Positions 1-8,246 of a DNA stretch of 21,229 nucleotides are shown here, one piece after another. The notes below the pieces were generated by a model. That model had not been told where the DNA came from. It searched no databases and worked only from the letters and a program-made list of their open reading frames with translations. This DNA comes from a virus: positions 1 to 21,229 of IMG/VR virus record IMGVR_UViG_3300005917_000025, one strand, 5' to 3'. Position 1 is the stretch's first letter, and the number at the start of each line of letters is the position of its first letter. The position numbers and the translations under genes are program-made.

Positions 1-1
1 C

Positions 2-334
2 GCAGAGAATCTTGGTGCGGTTACTGCCATTGATAGAACAACTGAACGGCAGAGAGCAAAAATTACAGCAACAGCATCAATAGCAAATAGTATGACTACC
101 GCAGAGACTGCATATGTTAGTATTGAAGCAGGCACAGCTAACAACTATTCAGACGCTGTTGGTATCCTAGAGATTTCTGTTGACACTGGTACAGGCTCTA
201 CGGCAGCTGGTGCTCTTGCTCCTGTAATTGTATCCAATGCTATCCTGTATAACGGAATGTTATACAGTAACGATTCTACCGCTAGAACCGCACTCGGTGC
301 GACTTTGGTTGGTAATAATTTTATACTTAAATAG
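2..334 (+). CDS. Head decoration protein, lambda gpD-like (5' partial)
   Basis: The reading frame is open from the left edge to the stop at 332-334, so the gene begins outside the window; an internal ATG at 92 is not needed as a start. About 110 residues are visible. The C-terminal half, with a DAVGIL motif, a threonine/glycine turn and a final ALGATLVGNNFILK strand, resembles the layout of lambda gpD, where an AVGIL segment leads into beta strands and a short closing strand. Lambda gpD trimers sit on the outside of the expanded capsid and stabilise it. The position directly before a gpE-like capsid gene matches the lambda D-E order. The family call rests on layout and a short motif, so another capsid-adjacent structural protein remains possible. 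Confidence 0.55.
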   Translation, partial: AENLGAVTAIDRTTERQRAKITATASIANSMTTAETAYVSIEAGTANNYSDAVGILEISVDTGTGSTAAGALAPVIVSNAILYNGMLYSNDSTARTALGATLVGNNFILK

Positions 335-351
335 AAAGTGAGAACTTTATT

Positions 352-1599
352 ATGCCAAGAGGCTCAAGTGGAATACCTGAACTAAAGCTCAAGGTATTAC
401 AAAAATTCATAGAGAAGTTTAAATCACCTGTCAATACGGTGATATCTTCAATGTTCCCGTCCAGCAAATCTCCTTCGTCTACAATTGAATGGGAAAGTCA
501 GACTGGTGGCAGAGGGATGGCTCCGTTTGTATCCCCGATGTCAGAATCTCCTGAGACGTTTCCCCATGGAGTTGCCAAGCATTCAGCTGAAGCAGCTAAC
601 TGGAAAGAGAAGATGTCTTTCGGTGAGACCCTCCTGAATAACATCAGGAAAGAAGGAACTACAGCAGGTTACGAGGCTGCATCTCAGAGAATTGCAAAAG
701 AGATGAAAGGTCTTATTAACAGAAACATGAGACGTAAAGAGTGGATGTTCTCTCAGATGTTGTTCGGTGGCTCTTTTTCTTATGAGAACGAAAGTAGCAT
801 TATGGTAAGCGTTGACTATTCCCTTCCTGATGCAAATCAGGTAACGTTGGCTACTGATTACAAGTGGGACGAAGGTTCCAAGAAAAATATCATTAGTGAT
901 ATCATAACTGGTAAGAGAGTGATCTCTGACGCTAATGGTTCTGACGCAACTATAGGTATCTGTAACTCTATCGTTCTTGGATACATGGCTTATGACCCTG
1001 CTATTCAGGCACTTCTGACAAAAAGCACTTATGGTAGCGGTAATCTTTATTCTGGTAATGTTAATGCTATTGTAAATGCTAATCCTGCCGTACTTGCTGA
1101 CATCCTAGGACTTGGAACACTCATAGTCTACGATGAAAAATATGAGGTAAGGGCTAAACTGACCGCAGTTGTAACGGCAAGTTCAACTACCGTTGTATCG
1201 GTAGATAATACTGCTGACTTTGAGGTTGGTGGAACGCTTAGGTTCTATGACTCTTCTGCTGGTACATATGAAGATGAGACTATTGCTTCCATTCAGACTG
1301 AAGATTCAACTGTTACAGTTTCAACTGCTCCAGCTACATCTTACAGAGCAGGGGAAGATTATGTTATTATGACTAAGAGATTCATCCCTGACGACCAGTT
1401 TACACTTATGGCTGACAGTGTTGAAGGCACTAAGATTGCTGAATTTAAACAAGCACCTTATGGTCTTGGACGCAGTTGGGGAATGCAGACTTCCAGATGG
1501 GATAAAGAAGACCCTGAAGTTACTTACGTCAGAGTTGAAGACAAGGGACTTCCGGTTCTCTATCACAGGGATGCAATTTACAACTTAACCGTGAACTAG
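352..1599 (+). CDS. Major capsid protein, lambda gpE-like, with inserted beta domain
   Basis: This 415-residue protein should form the icosahedral shell. The N-terminal part (about 40-65, including STIEWES and APFVSP), the helical middle (about 85-140) and the end (RFIPDDQFTLMADS near 343-356, then PYGLGRSWGMQTSRW) fit the gpE-type HK97-fold capsid family. The order after a gpD-like gene supports this. Between YDEKYEVRAKL (about 260-270) and TKRFIPDD (about 341) lies a threonine/valine-rich beta segment of about 70 residues (271-340) that interrupts what reads as a continuous capsid segment; it looks like an added surface domain. The ribosome binding site is weak (GTGAG about 10 nt before ATG). 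The family call is fairly firm; the limits of the insert are by eye. Confidence 0.85.
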   Translation: MPRGSSGIPELKLKVLQKFIEKFKSPVNTVISSMFPSSKSPSSTIEWESQTGGRGMAPFVSPMSESPETFPHGVAKHSAEAANWKEKMSFGETLLNNIRKEGTTAGYEAASQRIAKEMKGLINRNMRRKEWMFSQMLFGGSFSYENESSIMVSVDYSLPDANQVTLATDYKWDEGSKKNIISDIITGKRVISDANGSDATIGICNSIVLGYMAYDPAIQALLTKSTYGSGNLYSGNVNAIVNANPAVLADILGLGTLIVYDEKYEVRAKLTAVVTASSTTVVSVDNTADFEVGGTLRFYDSSAGTYEDETIASIQTEDSTVTVSTAPATSYRAGEDYVIMTKRFIPDDQFTLMADSVEGTKIAEFKQAPYGLGRSWGMQTSRWDKEDPEVTYVRVEDKGLPVLYHRDAIYNLTVN

Positions 1600-1611
1600 G
1601 AGGGTAAAGAT

Positions 1612-2091
1612 ATGAAGCAGAACGAAAAAAACATACTTTTACCTTCTCCGACTTTCGCTAAGCAGGCAACTGAATTTGGGTTGCCTGCGGCCAAGGCTTT
1701 CGTTAATGGTGAGATTACAGCTGATGTTAATGGTTTACTTGACATAACAAGACAAGCTGGTAAAATAACAGATGTAGCTATTGCTGTTAACGCAAGTGGG
1801 TTAGATAATGCAAACCCGTTAACGATGGAGGTGGATGTTTATTTAGATGGGGTTACGTGTCTAACCACGAAACCAAAGATAACATACACTAGCGGTGAAG
1901 CAAGCCAACAGATTAGTACCGCAATATCTGGAGAATATACCGACATTGTTTGTGCTGTACTTGATACAGATGCTGTTGACTTTTCAGAGAACACTATTGT
2001 TTCTTTCCAAGCGAACTTGACTCGTACTGGGTCACCTGGAACTGAGATGGAAGGCTTGTGTGTGTTTGTTAAATATGAACCGTTCTTATAA
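1612..2091 (+). CDS. Capsid-adjacent beta-rich virion protein of unknown function
   Basis: The 159-residue product is not recognised at family level. An AGGAGG ribosome binding site overlaps the stop of the capsid gene (1598-1603), giving a clear ATG at 1612. The sequence has few charged clusters and many alternating hydrophobic and threonine/serine residues. Segments such as PLTMEVDVYLDG and TIVSFQANLTRTG suggest a compact beta sandwich. There is no signal peptide or membrane segment. Lying next to the capsid gene with a strong ribosome binding site, it is probably an abundant structural protein, for example a second decoration or cement protein, but nothing in the sequence proves that. Confidence 0.6.
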   Translation: MKQNEKNILLPSPTFAKQATEFGLPAAKAFVNGEITADVNGLLDITRQAGKITDVAIAVNASGLDNANPLTMEVDVYLDGVTCLTTKPKITYTSGEASQQISTAISGEYTDIVCAVLDTDAVDFSENTIVSFQANLTRTGSPGTEMEGLCVFVKYEPFL

Positions 2092-2106
2092 CAGGAGTAC
2101 AATCAG

Positions 2107-2541
2107 ATGAAAAGACCTGAAAAAGTAAGGGTAAAAGTAAGATGTTTAGCGTTTGGTAACACTAAATATCTTAAGGATAGTGTATTGTCGGGGGCAGAGA
2201 TAACGCCAAATATATTACGAGAGCTCGCATCTGGGTCAGGGACTTTGGAAGTGGTTATTGCTACTCCAGTAGAGAAACCCAATGGGTTAAAAGCTAACGA
2301 AGAGGCTTCTCCCCCCGATAATACCATAACCGTAGAGGTTGACGTTGAAAAAGAAACTAATGACACTGATACTGAGATGGATAGTAAAAAGGAAGTTGAA
2401 GAAGGCACTGAAAATAATGAGGGAACATCTGGAACAAAAGATATTAAACCAGAAGAGGTTACAAAAAAAGTAGTAAAAAAGGCACCCACCGTTGCTAAGA
2501 AAAAAACGGTGAAAGAGACCAAAGGGAATAAGAAAAAGTAA
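2107..2541 (+). CDS. Small head protein with acidic then lysine-rich tail
   Basis: This 144-residue protein has an AGGAG site at 2093-2097 before its ATG. The N-terminal 60 residues look folded (short strands, and a segment with ILRELASGSGTLEVV). From about residue 62 it turns low-complexity: first strongly acidic (many Glu/Asp, about 75-110), then strongly basic (Lys/Thr/Val, about 111-144, ending NKKK). The basic end resembles DNA-binding tails. The gene sits where lambda has FI, a small packaging accessory gene with a charged product, but no sequence relationship to FI is visible. A role at the head vertex or with DNA is inference from charge and position. Confidence 0.55.
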   Translation: MKRPEKVRVKVRCLAFGNTKYLKDSVLSGAEITPNILRELASGSGTLEVVIATPVEKPNGLKANEEASPPDNTITVEVDVEKETNDTDTEMDSKKEVEEGTENNEGTSGTKDIKPEEVTKKVVKKAPTVAKKKTVKETKGNKKK

Positions 2542-2572
2542 TTCCCAACGAGAACCATAGAGGAGAAGAATT

Positions 2573-3025
2573 GTGAGTTTAACCAGAACGACTTTGATAG
2601 CTTTATTGGAAGTAGAGGTTAAGGGTTTATCCACGTATCTTGATGCTGACGACTATGGTAATGCCGTAGACGATGCTGCTAGAGAAACTGGTTGGGCCTT
2701 ACCCCTGTCTGATGCGTTCAAAGAATACTGGTATAAGAACAGGTCTAAAAGACACTTATTCTTCTATCTTCTCAGCGAGAGTGCTCATAAATTTAAAGTA
2801 GAGCAGATCAACCTACAACATCGTTTTGACCACTATAGCATTCTAGTCAAAGATATGGACGAGAAGTTTGCTAAAGTTCAAGAGGATTACCCAGAGTTAT
2901 TCACATCCGCAGATTCTGAATGTTTATTTGGGAGTAAGATTGATGCTGGATTTGCTTATGAGCCACTAACCGGAAGAGACATCACATACGATACATACCA
3001 AAAAGTTATAATATCCCCAGAATAA
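2573..3025 (+). CDS. Putative head-tail connector (adaptor) protein
   Basis: The 150-residue, mostly helical protein starts with GTG at 2573, preceded by GAGGAGAAGAATT (2560-2572), a good ribosome binding site; no ATG is near. N-terminal helices include a LDADDYGNAVDDAARETGW segment, like the small helical connectors (HK97 gp6 type) that bind the portal ring after packaging. A second helical block (about 60-105) is rich in aromatic and charged residues. Its place, two genes after the capsid gene and before the other joint proteins, fits an adaptor. I do not recognise a definite family, so the role is inferred from helical content, size and order. Confidence 0.5.
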   Translation: MSLTRTTLIALLEVEVKGLSTYLDADDYGNAVDDAARETGWALPLSDAFKEYWYKNRSKRHLFFYLLSESAHKFKVEQINLQHRFDHYSILVKDMDEKFAKVQEDYPELFTSADSECLFGSKIDAGFAYEPLTGRDITYDTYQKVIISPE

Positions 3026-3038
3026 ATGGAGATACACG

Positions 3039-3647
3039 TTGAGTTTAGGAGCAGACCTTAAAGAAACTTATAAAGAAATAGGTATCAAGGTTATTGTAGA
3101 CGGAAGCGGTGAGGAGTATATTAAGTATGCACCTAACGCACAAGTTACAAAACCTTTTATCCGAGAGTTCTTTATTGAAGGAAGTATCCCATACGACACC
3201 ACTCAAGTTATTGGTAGTATAGTCAGGTTTGACATTTTTAACAAAGACTACATGACTATGAACCTTACCCCCGAATCCCTCGAAAACGAGGTATATAAGT
3301 ACAGTGGCGTATATTACATGAGTAATGTGTCTGGCGAGATATTAAGACCGTCAGGAGAAGCTGTTTGGGATGATGAAACATATCAGAAGGTAACCTCATT
3401 TGAGACAATACAAGCCGATGCATACGCCCTTGAAACAGAACCATTATTTGGAACAGATTTAGATTCTCAATCAGAACTTGGCAATTTGAGTATTGAGAGA
3501 GAGGAACTATATATACCAACACGTTACGGTATAAAGGCACTTGACAGATATCAACCAGCTTCTGGAGAATACTATCTTGTTGGTGCAGTAATGAGTAGAA
3601 GATTTGGTGGTATGGATGTGTGTAAGCTTAGCGAAGATAACAGGTAA
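3039..3647 (+). CDS. Putative head-closure/joint protein
   Basis: The 202-residue protein starts with TTG at 3039, with GGAG at 3029-3032 upstream; translation from there gives MSLGADLKETYKEIG, similar in style to the GTG-started neighbour (MSLTRTTL). It is a mixed alpha/beta protein with no membrane segment. The end reads ASGEYYLVGAVMSRRFGGMD, a strand pair of the kind seen in small beta-barrel stopper or tail-joining proteins. It is the last head-joint gene before the inserted cassette; the next assembly gene, a gp10-like neck protein, is 7 kb downstream. Assignment as head-closure (stopper) is by order; a different joint role is possible. Confidence 0.45.
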   Translation: MSLGADLKETYKEIGIKVIVDGSGEEYIKYAPNAQVTKPFIREFFIEGSIPYDTTQVIGSIVRFDIFNKDYMTMNLTPESLENEVYKYSGVYYMSNVSGEILRPSGEAVWDDETYQKVTSFETIQADAYALETEPLFGTDLDSQSELGNLSIEREELYIPTRYGIKALDRYQPASGEYYLVGAVMSRRFGGMDVCKLSEDNR

Positions 3648-3704
3648 CATCGGATTTACGAAGTTGCCTAAACCAATCAATCATCATTTAGGAGAAAATA
3701 AAAG
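3648..3704 (+). other. Cassette upstream junction, 57-nt gap
   Basis: This gap separates the last head-joint gene from the glycosyltransferase fusion. It contains an AGGAG ribosome binding site (3690-3694) and an AT-rich stretch with CAATCAATCATCATT. I see no convincing promoter pair, terminator hairpin or flanking repeat. It marks the left edge of the 7-kb cassette. Confidence 0.5.
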
Positions 3705-5765
3705 ATGAAGAAAAAAGTTTTATTCGTTTGTGAACACCCACTTGGTACGACTGGAAACGGTGGTATGATGGCAGGGATTTTGTCACAACTAAACAAAGAC
3801 GAGTACGATGCAACACTTTTCTCTTGCGACCTCCCCCCAAACAATAATAAGAAGATGGCACTCGAACCACTTCCATGTAACATAGTATCTGCAAAAGAAG
3901 ACAGCGATATGTTCGGCAAACAGAAGCTGTTAGATTTCTTAAGCCAAACAGATTGTGATATAGTCTTGTTTGTTGGGCATGATATATGGCAGTATGCACC
4001 AGTTTATGAAGGATTAAAACAACTTCAAAAAGGCGGTAAAACATTTAAAACTGGTGCAATATTCCCATGGGATATCCAAGCAGTAAGAGAAGACTGGGTT
4101 AAGTGGATTAATAACGTTGACTTCCCTTGTGTATATTCACAGCACGGCCTTGACGCACTCAAACCCGTAGCACCCAACATTAGATATTACAGACCTATGC
4201 TACATAGTTCTGATAGTTTTAAAGAATTACCATCAGATCAAAACCTCTCAGACAAAAAGAAGATGCTACCCGGACTGTTACAAGATGAGATACTGTTCGG
4301 ATTCGTAGGCGTTAATCAAATAAGAAAAGACCTACAGAGACTTCTAAAGGGGTTCTCAATAGCAGTTAAAAAGAACCCAAAGATTATTCTATACCTTCAT
4401 ACCGATATGGTATCACCATCAAGATACAACCTTACACAGTATGCAATAGACTGTGGAATACCGAAAGAGAACTTAAGGGCAAAACAACAGGGTGTAACTA
4501 TCACATTAGAACAGATGGTTGGGCTATTAAACACCCTCGACTGCCTTATAAACTGCTCCCTACAGGAAGGGTTGTCATGGACACCACTTGAAGCAATGCT
4601 TTGTGGAGTACCCGTTATAGCTTCAGACACTACCGCACAGACCGAACTGGTTAAGGGTGCTGGTGTGTTAGTTCCTAATACCATCCCAACCTATCAACCG
4701 CTTGTTGGTGCTCTTGGTCAGACCTTTATTGACGCACTTGCATGTGACCCTGAAGACATAGCAAAAGCTATCCTAGAAGTTGCAGGTAGCGAAGACTTAA
4801 GAAAAAAGATGAAAGCGGATGGTCTTAAAAAAGGGCAAGAATGGCTTGACGGTGTTTCAGACGTAAACGACCTTTTGAAAGATATGGCTACAGAACAACA
4901 CAAGTTGAAAACACAGAAAACAATGAAAAAAGATGAGGTTCTTTTTGTTCAATACGCATCTGCTGGCGATGTTCTTATGACAACACAGTGCTTTAAAGGA
5001 ATAAAAGAACGTCACCGTGGTAAGAAGCTTGTTTATATGACACAGAGTAAGTTTGCTGGAGTTGTTAAAGATAACCCACATCTTGACGATATCATACCAT
5101 GGGATGCAAGAGCTGCTAAGGACTATGCAATAATTTATAACCCCCATGGGCAGAAGATACTACCGGGAAATTTTAACAGTGGAGATGCAAAATTATATGC
5201 AATGTATCCTTACTTTTGCCACATAAAAGAACCTGATAAGATGTTTATTGCAAAAGACAAGCCAGACATAGAGGGTCTGTTTGATGAAGATTATATAGTT
5301 ATAAATACGTCAGGTGCTTCCCCTTTTAGGCGATATAAACACATGGGTCTGGCTGTTGCTAATATTGGATATAAGGTAGTTATGGTTGGTTGTAGTTCAG
5401 ACTTGTCCTGTGATTGTGACTTTGACCTAAGAGACAGACTTACCTATACAGAAAGTGCGTACGTAATGGATAAAGCAGTTGGTGCAATAGTTGTGGACAG
5501 CTTCTGCTCTCATCTTGCTGGTGCAGTAAATACGAAGTCGGTGTGCCTATTTGGCCCTGCACCTGCAAGGGTAGTTGGCCCTAGATATGACGACATAAGT
5601 AGGTTGGTGGAACTTGAACCAAATAAGCTTGACGTGTGTCCAGTATCTTCAAACTGTTACGGACAACCCGGTTTTAACGTTTGTGATTCTCCCTGTATAA
5701 ACACTTTGTCCCCATTAAAAATTAAGAAAGAACTGCTTAAGTTGATAGGGGGAAACAATGGCTGA
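3705..5765 (+). CDS. Bifunctional glycosyltransferase: GT4-like domain fused to GT9-like domain
   Basis: This 686-residue protein is two GT-B glycosyltransferases in one chain. Residues 1-395 are GT4 (group 1)-like: an N-terminal Rossmann strand (KKKVLFVCEHPLG), a VGVNQIRKDLQRLL segment near 201-214, and the nucleotide-sugar site with an E-x7-E pair (E288 and E296 in LQEGLSWTPLEAMLCGVPV). Residues about 409-680 are GT9-like, the ADP-heptose transferase family: the start ASAGDVLMTT (418-427) and the acceptor/donor face VVDSFCSHLAGAVNTKSVCLFG (596-617, key D598, H603). The linker is about 15 residues with no internal stop. AGGAG at 3690-3694 precedes the ATG. It would add two sugars in sequence to a cytoplasmic or membrane-linked acceptor. 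Donors and acceptor cannot be read. First gene of the cassette. Confidence 0.88.
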   Translation: MKKKVLFVCEHPLGTTGNGGMMAGILSQLNKDEYDATLFSCDLPPNNNKKMALEPLPCNIVSAKEDSDMFGKQKLLDFLSQTDCDIVLFVGHDIWQYAPVYEGLKQLQKGGKTFKTGAIFPWDIQAVREDWVKWINNVDFPCVYSQHGLDALKPVAPNIRYYRPMLHSSDSFKELPSDQNLSDKKKMLPGLLQDEILFGFVGVNQIRKDLQRLLKGFSIAVKKNPKIILYLHTDMVSPSRYNLTQYAIDCGIPKENLRAKQQGVTITLEQMVGLLNTLDCLINCSLQEGLSWTPLEAMLCGVPVIASDTTAQTELVKGAGVLVPNTIPTYQPLVGALGQTFIDALACDPEDIAKAILEVAGSEDLRKKMKADGLKKGQEWLDGVSDVNDLLKDMATEQHKLKTQKTMKKDEVLFVQYASAGDVLMTTQCFKGIKERHRGKKLVYMTQSKFAGVVKDNPHLDDIIPWDARAAKDYAIIYNPHGQKILPGNFNSGDAKLYAMYPYFCHIKEPDKMFIAKDKPDIEGLFDEDYIVINTSGASPFRRYKHMGLAVANIGYKVVMVGCSSDLSCDCDFDLRDRLTYTESAYVMDKAVGAIVVDSFCSHLAGAVNTKSVCLFGPAPARVVGPRYDDISRLVELEPNKLDVCPVSSNCYGQPGFNVCDSPCINTLSPLKIKKELLKLIGGNNG

Positions 5766-5946
5766 AAATAAGTTTTATGTTTATGCATGTTTAGACCCAA
5801 GAATTGGTAAAAAACGGAACAAAGAAGCAAGGTTGAACATGTCAATGACTCAAATAAATAAAAACAAAGAACTAAAGATTAAAAAGTTGTATCAATCTAT
5901 TATTAATTTAATAATAAGAAAGGAACAGGCACTATGTGGATTGTGA
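5758..5946 (+). pseudogene. Probable homing-endonuclease remnant (N-terminus joined to NUMOD3-like motif)
   Basis: A 62-codon frame begins at ATG 5758, overlapping the previous stop by 8 nt, with AGGGGG at 5747-5752. It opens with KFYVYACLDPR, close to the FYVYAYLDPRKPG start of many phage GIY-YIG-type free-standing endonucleases. It then jumps to IGKKRNKEARLNMSMTQ, which resembles the NUMOD3 DNA-binding repeat (GKKHSEETKKKMSE-like) found near the C-terminus of the same enzymes. The catalytic middle is missing, as if deleted in frame. The tail runs into the ribosome binding site of the next gene and ends inside it. A real 62-residue peptide cannot be excluded, because the start signals are intact. 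Confidence 0.5.
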
Positions 5947-6674
5947 TGAAGTCAAAAAACGAGGAGAACAGTGTTGAAAGATGTATTTCAGATTTCCATG
6001 ACGAGTCGTGGGTTTCAGGTATCAGGGTTGTTGACGGAAAATCTTCTGACTTTACTGTACATTTGTTAAAACAGTTTTCAAAGGTAGAGGTTTTTTCACA
6101 CGAATATCTGGATTTTTATCATGACCAAGAAATTATGCAAGCAAACATAATGTGGTCATACGTACCTAATGGAGAGATTGGGTTCTCTCTTGACTTTGAC
6201 GAAAGATGCAATGCGCCATTAAAGAAATTCTTGGCACAGGTCGATGAAGCAAACGAGCTTCCTGAAGGTGCAGACCTTGTACACGTAGCAAGACGAACCG
6301 TTGAAGTTATGAGGCACGAAGACAGCACGTTTGCGATTCTTGATAAAACTGGCTGGCCCATAGAGAGCCACCAGATTGGTCAGTTTCCAGACGCACAACC
6401 CCGCATTATGCGTAAGAACTACAGAATGCACTGGATACAATCGCCTCATCGTACGCTGTGCGGTTTCACAAAAAACCACAACCTCAACACGGACTGTTAC
6501 ATCGAACATTTTGAAAAAGATGATGTCAGGTCGAGGCGGTGGATTGAGCGTAGATGGCTTAAACCAATAGCATCAAGAAAAGCACTTGGGCTTCCTGCTG
6601 ACCTGCACGAATGTCAACCCAAGCCAGAATTCTCAGAAGCTGCTGACATTGGTTACTGGAAGGATATTAAATGA
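5934..6674 (+). CDS. GT-A-type (family 2-like) glycosyltransferase
   Basis: The 246-residue protein has the outline of a short GT2 enzyme. It begins VMKSKNEENSVERCISDF, the nucleotide-binding first strand and helix. Next come VVDGKSSDFT (32-41, the 'D-GSTD-T' position) and LDFDE (86-90, the metal-binding DxD position), followed by PRIMRKNYRMHWI (156-168), like the acceptor-side segment of this group. It would transfer a sugar from a nucleotide donor. AAGGA at 5920-5924 serves the ATG at 5934; methionine 5 (5946) is an alternative. The segment around 6240-6600 is visibly richer in G+C than the neighbouring methyltransferase gene, consistent with separate acquisition. Substrate unknown. Confidence 0.75.
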   Translation: MWIVMKSKNEENSVERCISDFHDESWVSGIRVVDGKSSDFTVHLLKQFSKVEVFSHEYLDFYHDQEIMQANIMWSYVPNGEIGFSLDFDERCNAPLKKFLAQVDEANELPEGADLVHVARRTVEVMRHEDSTFAILDKTGWPIESHQIGQFPDAQPRIMRKNYRMHWIQSPHRTLCGFTKNHNLNTDCYIEHFEKDDVRSRRWIERRWLKPIASRKALGLPADLHECQPKPEFSEAADIGYWKDIK

Positions 6675-7339
6675 TATATAAAGTATCAGAAGGGCCAATA
6701 GCAACAGACGAACAAAAGGTTAGAGACTATCTAAAAGAAAAGAACTTTAAGAGAGTTCTTGATATAGGTGGTGTTCATCGTCCATGGGCAAGACCATATG
6801 TTACGCACTATGCAGACCTCATTCACCCCGATACTTGGGCAAAGAGATATCCAGAAATGAAAGAGTATGAGGGTTTTTGGGACAAGGAATTTATGCTTGG
6901 TGATGCAGAGACTTTAAATGCAAAGTGGAAAAATCCTTTTTATAATTTTGACTTTGTAATATGCACTCAAGTTTTGGAACATTTAAGAGACCCTAAAGAG
7001 TTTGTTAGAGTGTTACAGGATATAGCACCTGAAGGTTTTATATCTGTGCCTCACAAGATTTTTGAATTAAGAAAGGGTTTACACTATGGGTATAATTTTA
7101 GGGGTGCTATTGCTCATAGATGGATTAACGATGTTCGTAAAGGTAAGCTTTACATGTACCCGAAGTTGAATTTTATAGAGGCTATGGAGTTTCCTTTTGA
7201 CACTATTAAACACATACCAGACTTATCTTTTTGGTGGGCCGGTAACAGCATACCTGTTGAAGTAGCTGATGATACGAAATATGATTTACCAGACCCAGCT
7301 GAAGCCATGAATATTTTTGCAGAAGAAATGGGGAAGTAA
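6671..7339 (+). CDS. Class I SAM-dependent methyltransferase (Methyltransf_11-like)
   Basis: The 222-residue protein starts at an ATGA overlap with the preceding glycosyltransferase, so the two are translationally coupled. The SAM-binding loop is VLDIGGVHRPW (29-39). The post-strand-4 motif FDFVICTQVLEHLRDPKEFV (93-112) is typical of small-molecule methyltransferases of the Methyltransf_11/23 type. It is followed by APEGFISVPHK (119-129), where the family usually has a 'pGG.l.ls.P' turn. The C-terminal third (about 135-222), rich in aromatic residues, probably shapes the acceptor site. Next to glycosyltransferases a sugar or glycan-cap methylation is the natural guess, but a protein or nucleobase acceptor cannot be ruled out. 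Confidence 0.8.
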   Translation: MIYKVSEGPIATDEQKVRDYLKEKNFKRVLDIGGVHRPWARPYVTHYADLIHPDTWAKRYPEMKEYEGFWDKEFMLGDAETLNAKWKNPFYNFDFVICTQVLEHLRDPKEFVRVLQDIAPEGFISVPHKIFELRKGLHYGYNFRGAIAHRWINDVRKGKLYMYPKLNFIEAMEFPFDTIKHIPDLSFWWAGNSIPVEVADDTKYDLPDPAEAMNIFAEEMGK

Positions 7340-7340
7340 T

Positions 7341-8246
7341 ATGATTACAAACAACACCATAGGAGTTGTTGTGAACTGTGACACCAGACCGGGTTATTTA
7401 GATAATGAAACCTATTGCGGTAAGATAGGTGGTATGGGTGCTAACGGTGCTAGATCAGCAGACTTTATAATATCAAACGTTTATAACAAGAGAGAGTTCT
7501 TTAGAGGATATGACATTGAACTAACATTATACATTGACCTTCATACTGCAATAACCAAAGATGTATGGGCAAACATTAAAATAATGGTTGACAGGGGTGA
7601 TATTGATAATCTTGTTATCGCAAAACACACAGACATTTATAAAGGTAGAAGGATAAGGCAGTGGCAGGACATTAACTATATTAATGCACTTACGATGTCT
7701 AAGAGTAAATATATTGCACACTTTGATGCAGACACATCAGCTTACAGAAAGAATGATTCAGATATTATAGATAGGTTTAAGAACATAGTAGATTCTGGAG
7801 AATACAAGTATATATCGTATCCGTCTTATCATAGCCCAAACGAAGGTGATGTACCCGGCCAGAACGCTTATCCAACTCCAGACCAAACTGATAAGCCAGA
7901 CTATTTGTGGGCATCAACCAGATTTTTCTTTTGCAAGAGTGAGTCTATAAAACACGATGAGTTTATTAATCTATTAGATGACAGACAGTGGATAGCAGCA
8001 CACAACGGTAGACCTCATAGATATCCAAACGTAACAGAACAGATATTAGGTTTCACAGCTGGAGCGAACAAGGTAATGTTTGCACCTAAAGAGTTAGAAG
8101 AGTATATGATTTTTTGTTGGCACACGTACCATAGTGGTACTATTGACAAGCTAAGGTATCTTACCTATGAAGAAATATATAAATATATAATGGAAACATG
8201 CGGTGGCATTTGTGGCCCGTGTGATGTTAATGAGGTTGGGTTATGA
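7341..8246 (+). CDS. Putative GT-A-fold glycosyltransferase with DxD motif
   Basis: I place the start at ATG 7341, which follows GGGGAAG and the stop of the methyltransferase; an upstream in-frame ATG at 7317 would overlap that gene by 23 nt and lacks a better ribosome binding site. The 301-residue product begins with a strand (NNTIGVVVNCDTRPG). Around 120-135 it has MSKSKYIAHFDADTSAY, where FDADT (128-132) matches the metal-binding DxD of GT-A enzymes. Before it, QWQDINYINALT (108-119) resembles the helix that leads into the DxD. The C-terminal half is aromatic-rich and ends with a small cysteine cluster (CGGICGPC). No exact family is recognised; nucleotidyl-sugar transfer is inferred from motif and setting. 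Confidence 0.6.
   Translation: MITNNTIGVVVNCDTRPGYLDNETYCGKIGGMGANGARSADFIISNVYNKREFFRGYDIELTLYIDLHTAITKDVWANIKIMVDRGDIDNLVIAKHTDIYKGRRIRQWQDINYINALTMSKSKYIAHFDADTSAYRKNDSDIIDRFKNIVDSGEYKYISYPSYHSPNEGDVPGQNAYPTPDQTDKPDYLWASTRFFFCKSESIKHDEFINLLDDRQWIAAHNGRPHRYPNVTEQILGFTAGANKVMFAPKELEEYMIFCWHTYHSGTIDKLRYLTYEEIYKYIMETCGGICGPCDVNEVGL

Noticed and set aside
2103-2558. Minus-strand open frame of 151 codons opposite the charged head protein
   Set aside because: Phe/Ser/Val-rich reading is the mirror of Glu/Lys/Thr codons; it fully overlaps a gene with a good ribosome binding site.
3648-3704. Attachment site or direct repeat bounding the cassette
   Set aside because: No repeat was found by eye between this gap and the region around 10720-10760; the right edge is a coding overlap.
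6376-6570. Plus-strand frame of 64 codons inside the GT-A-like gene
   Set aside because: Lies wholly within a coding gene in another frame; no ribosome binding site; amino-acid pattern is not protein-like.
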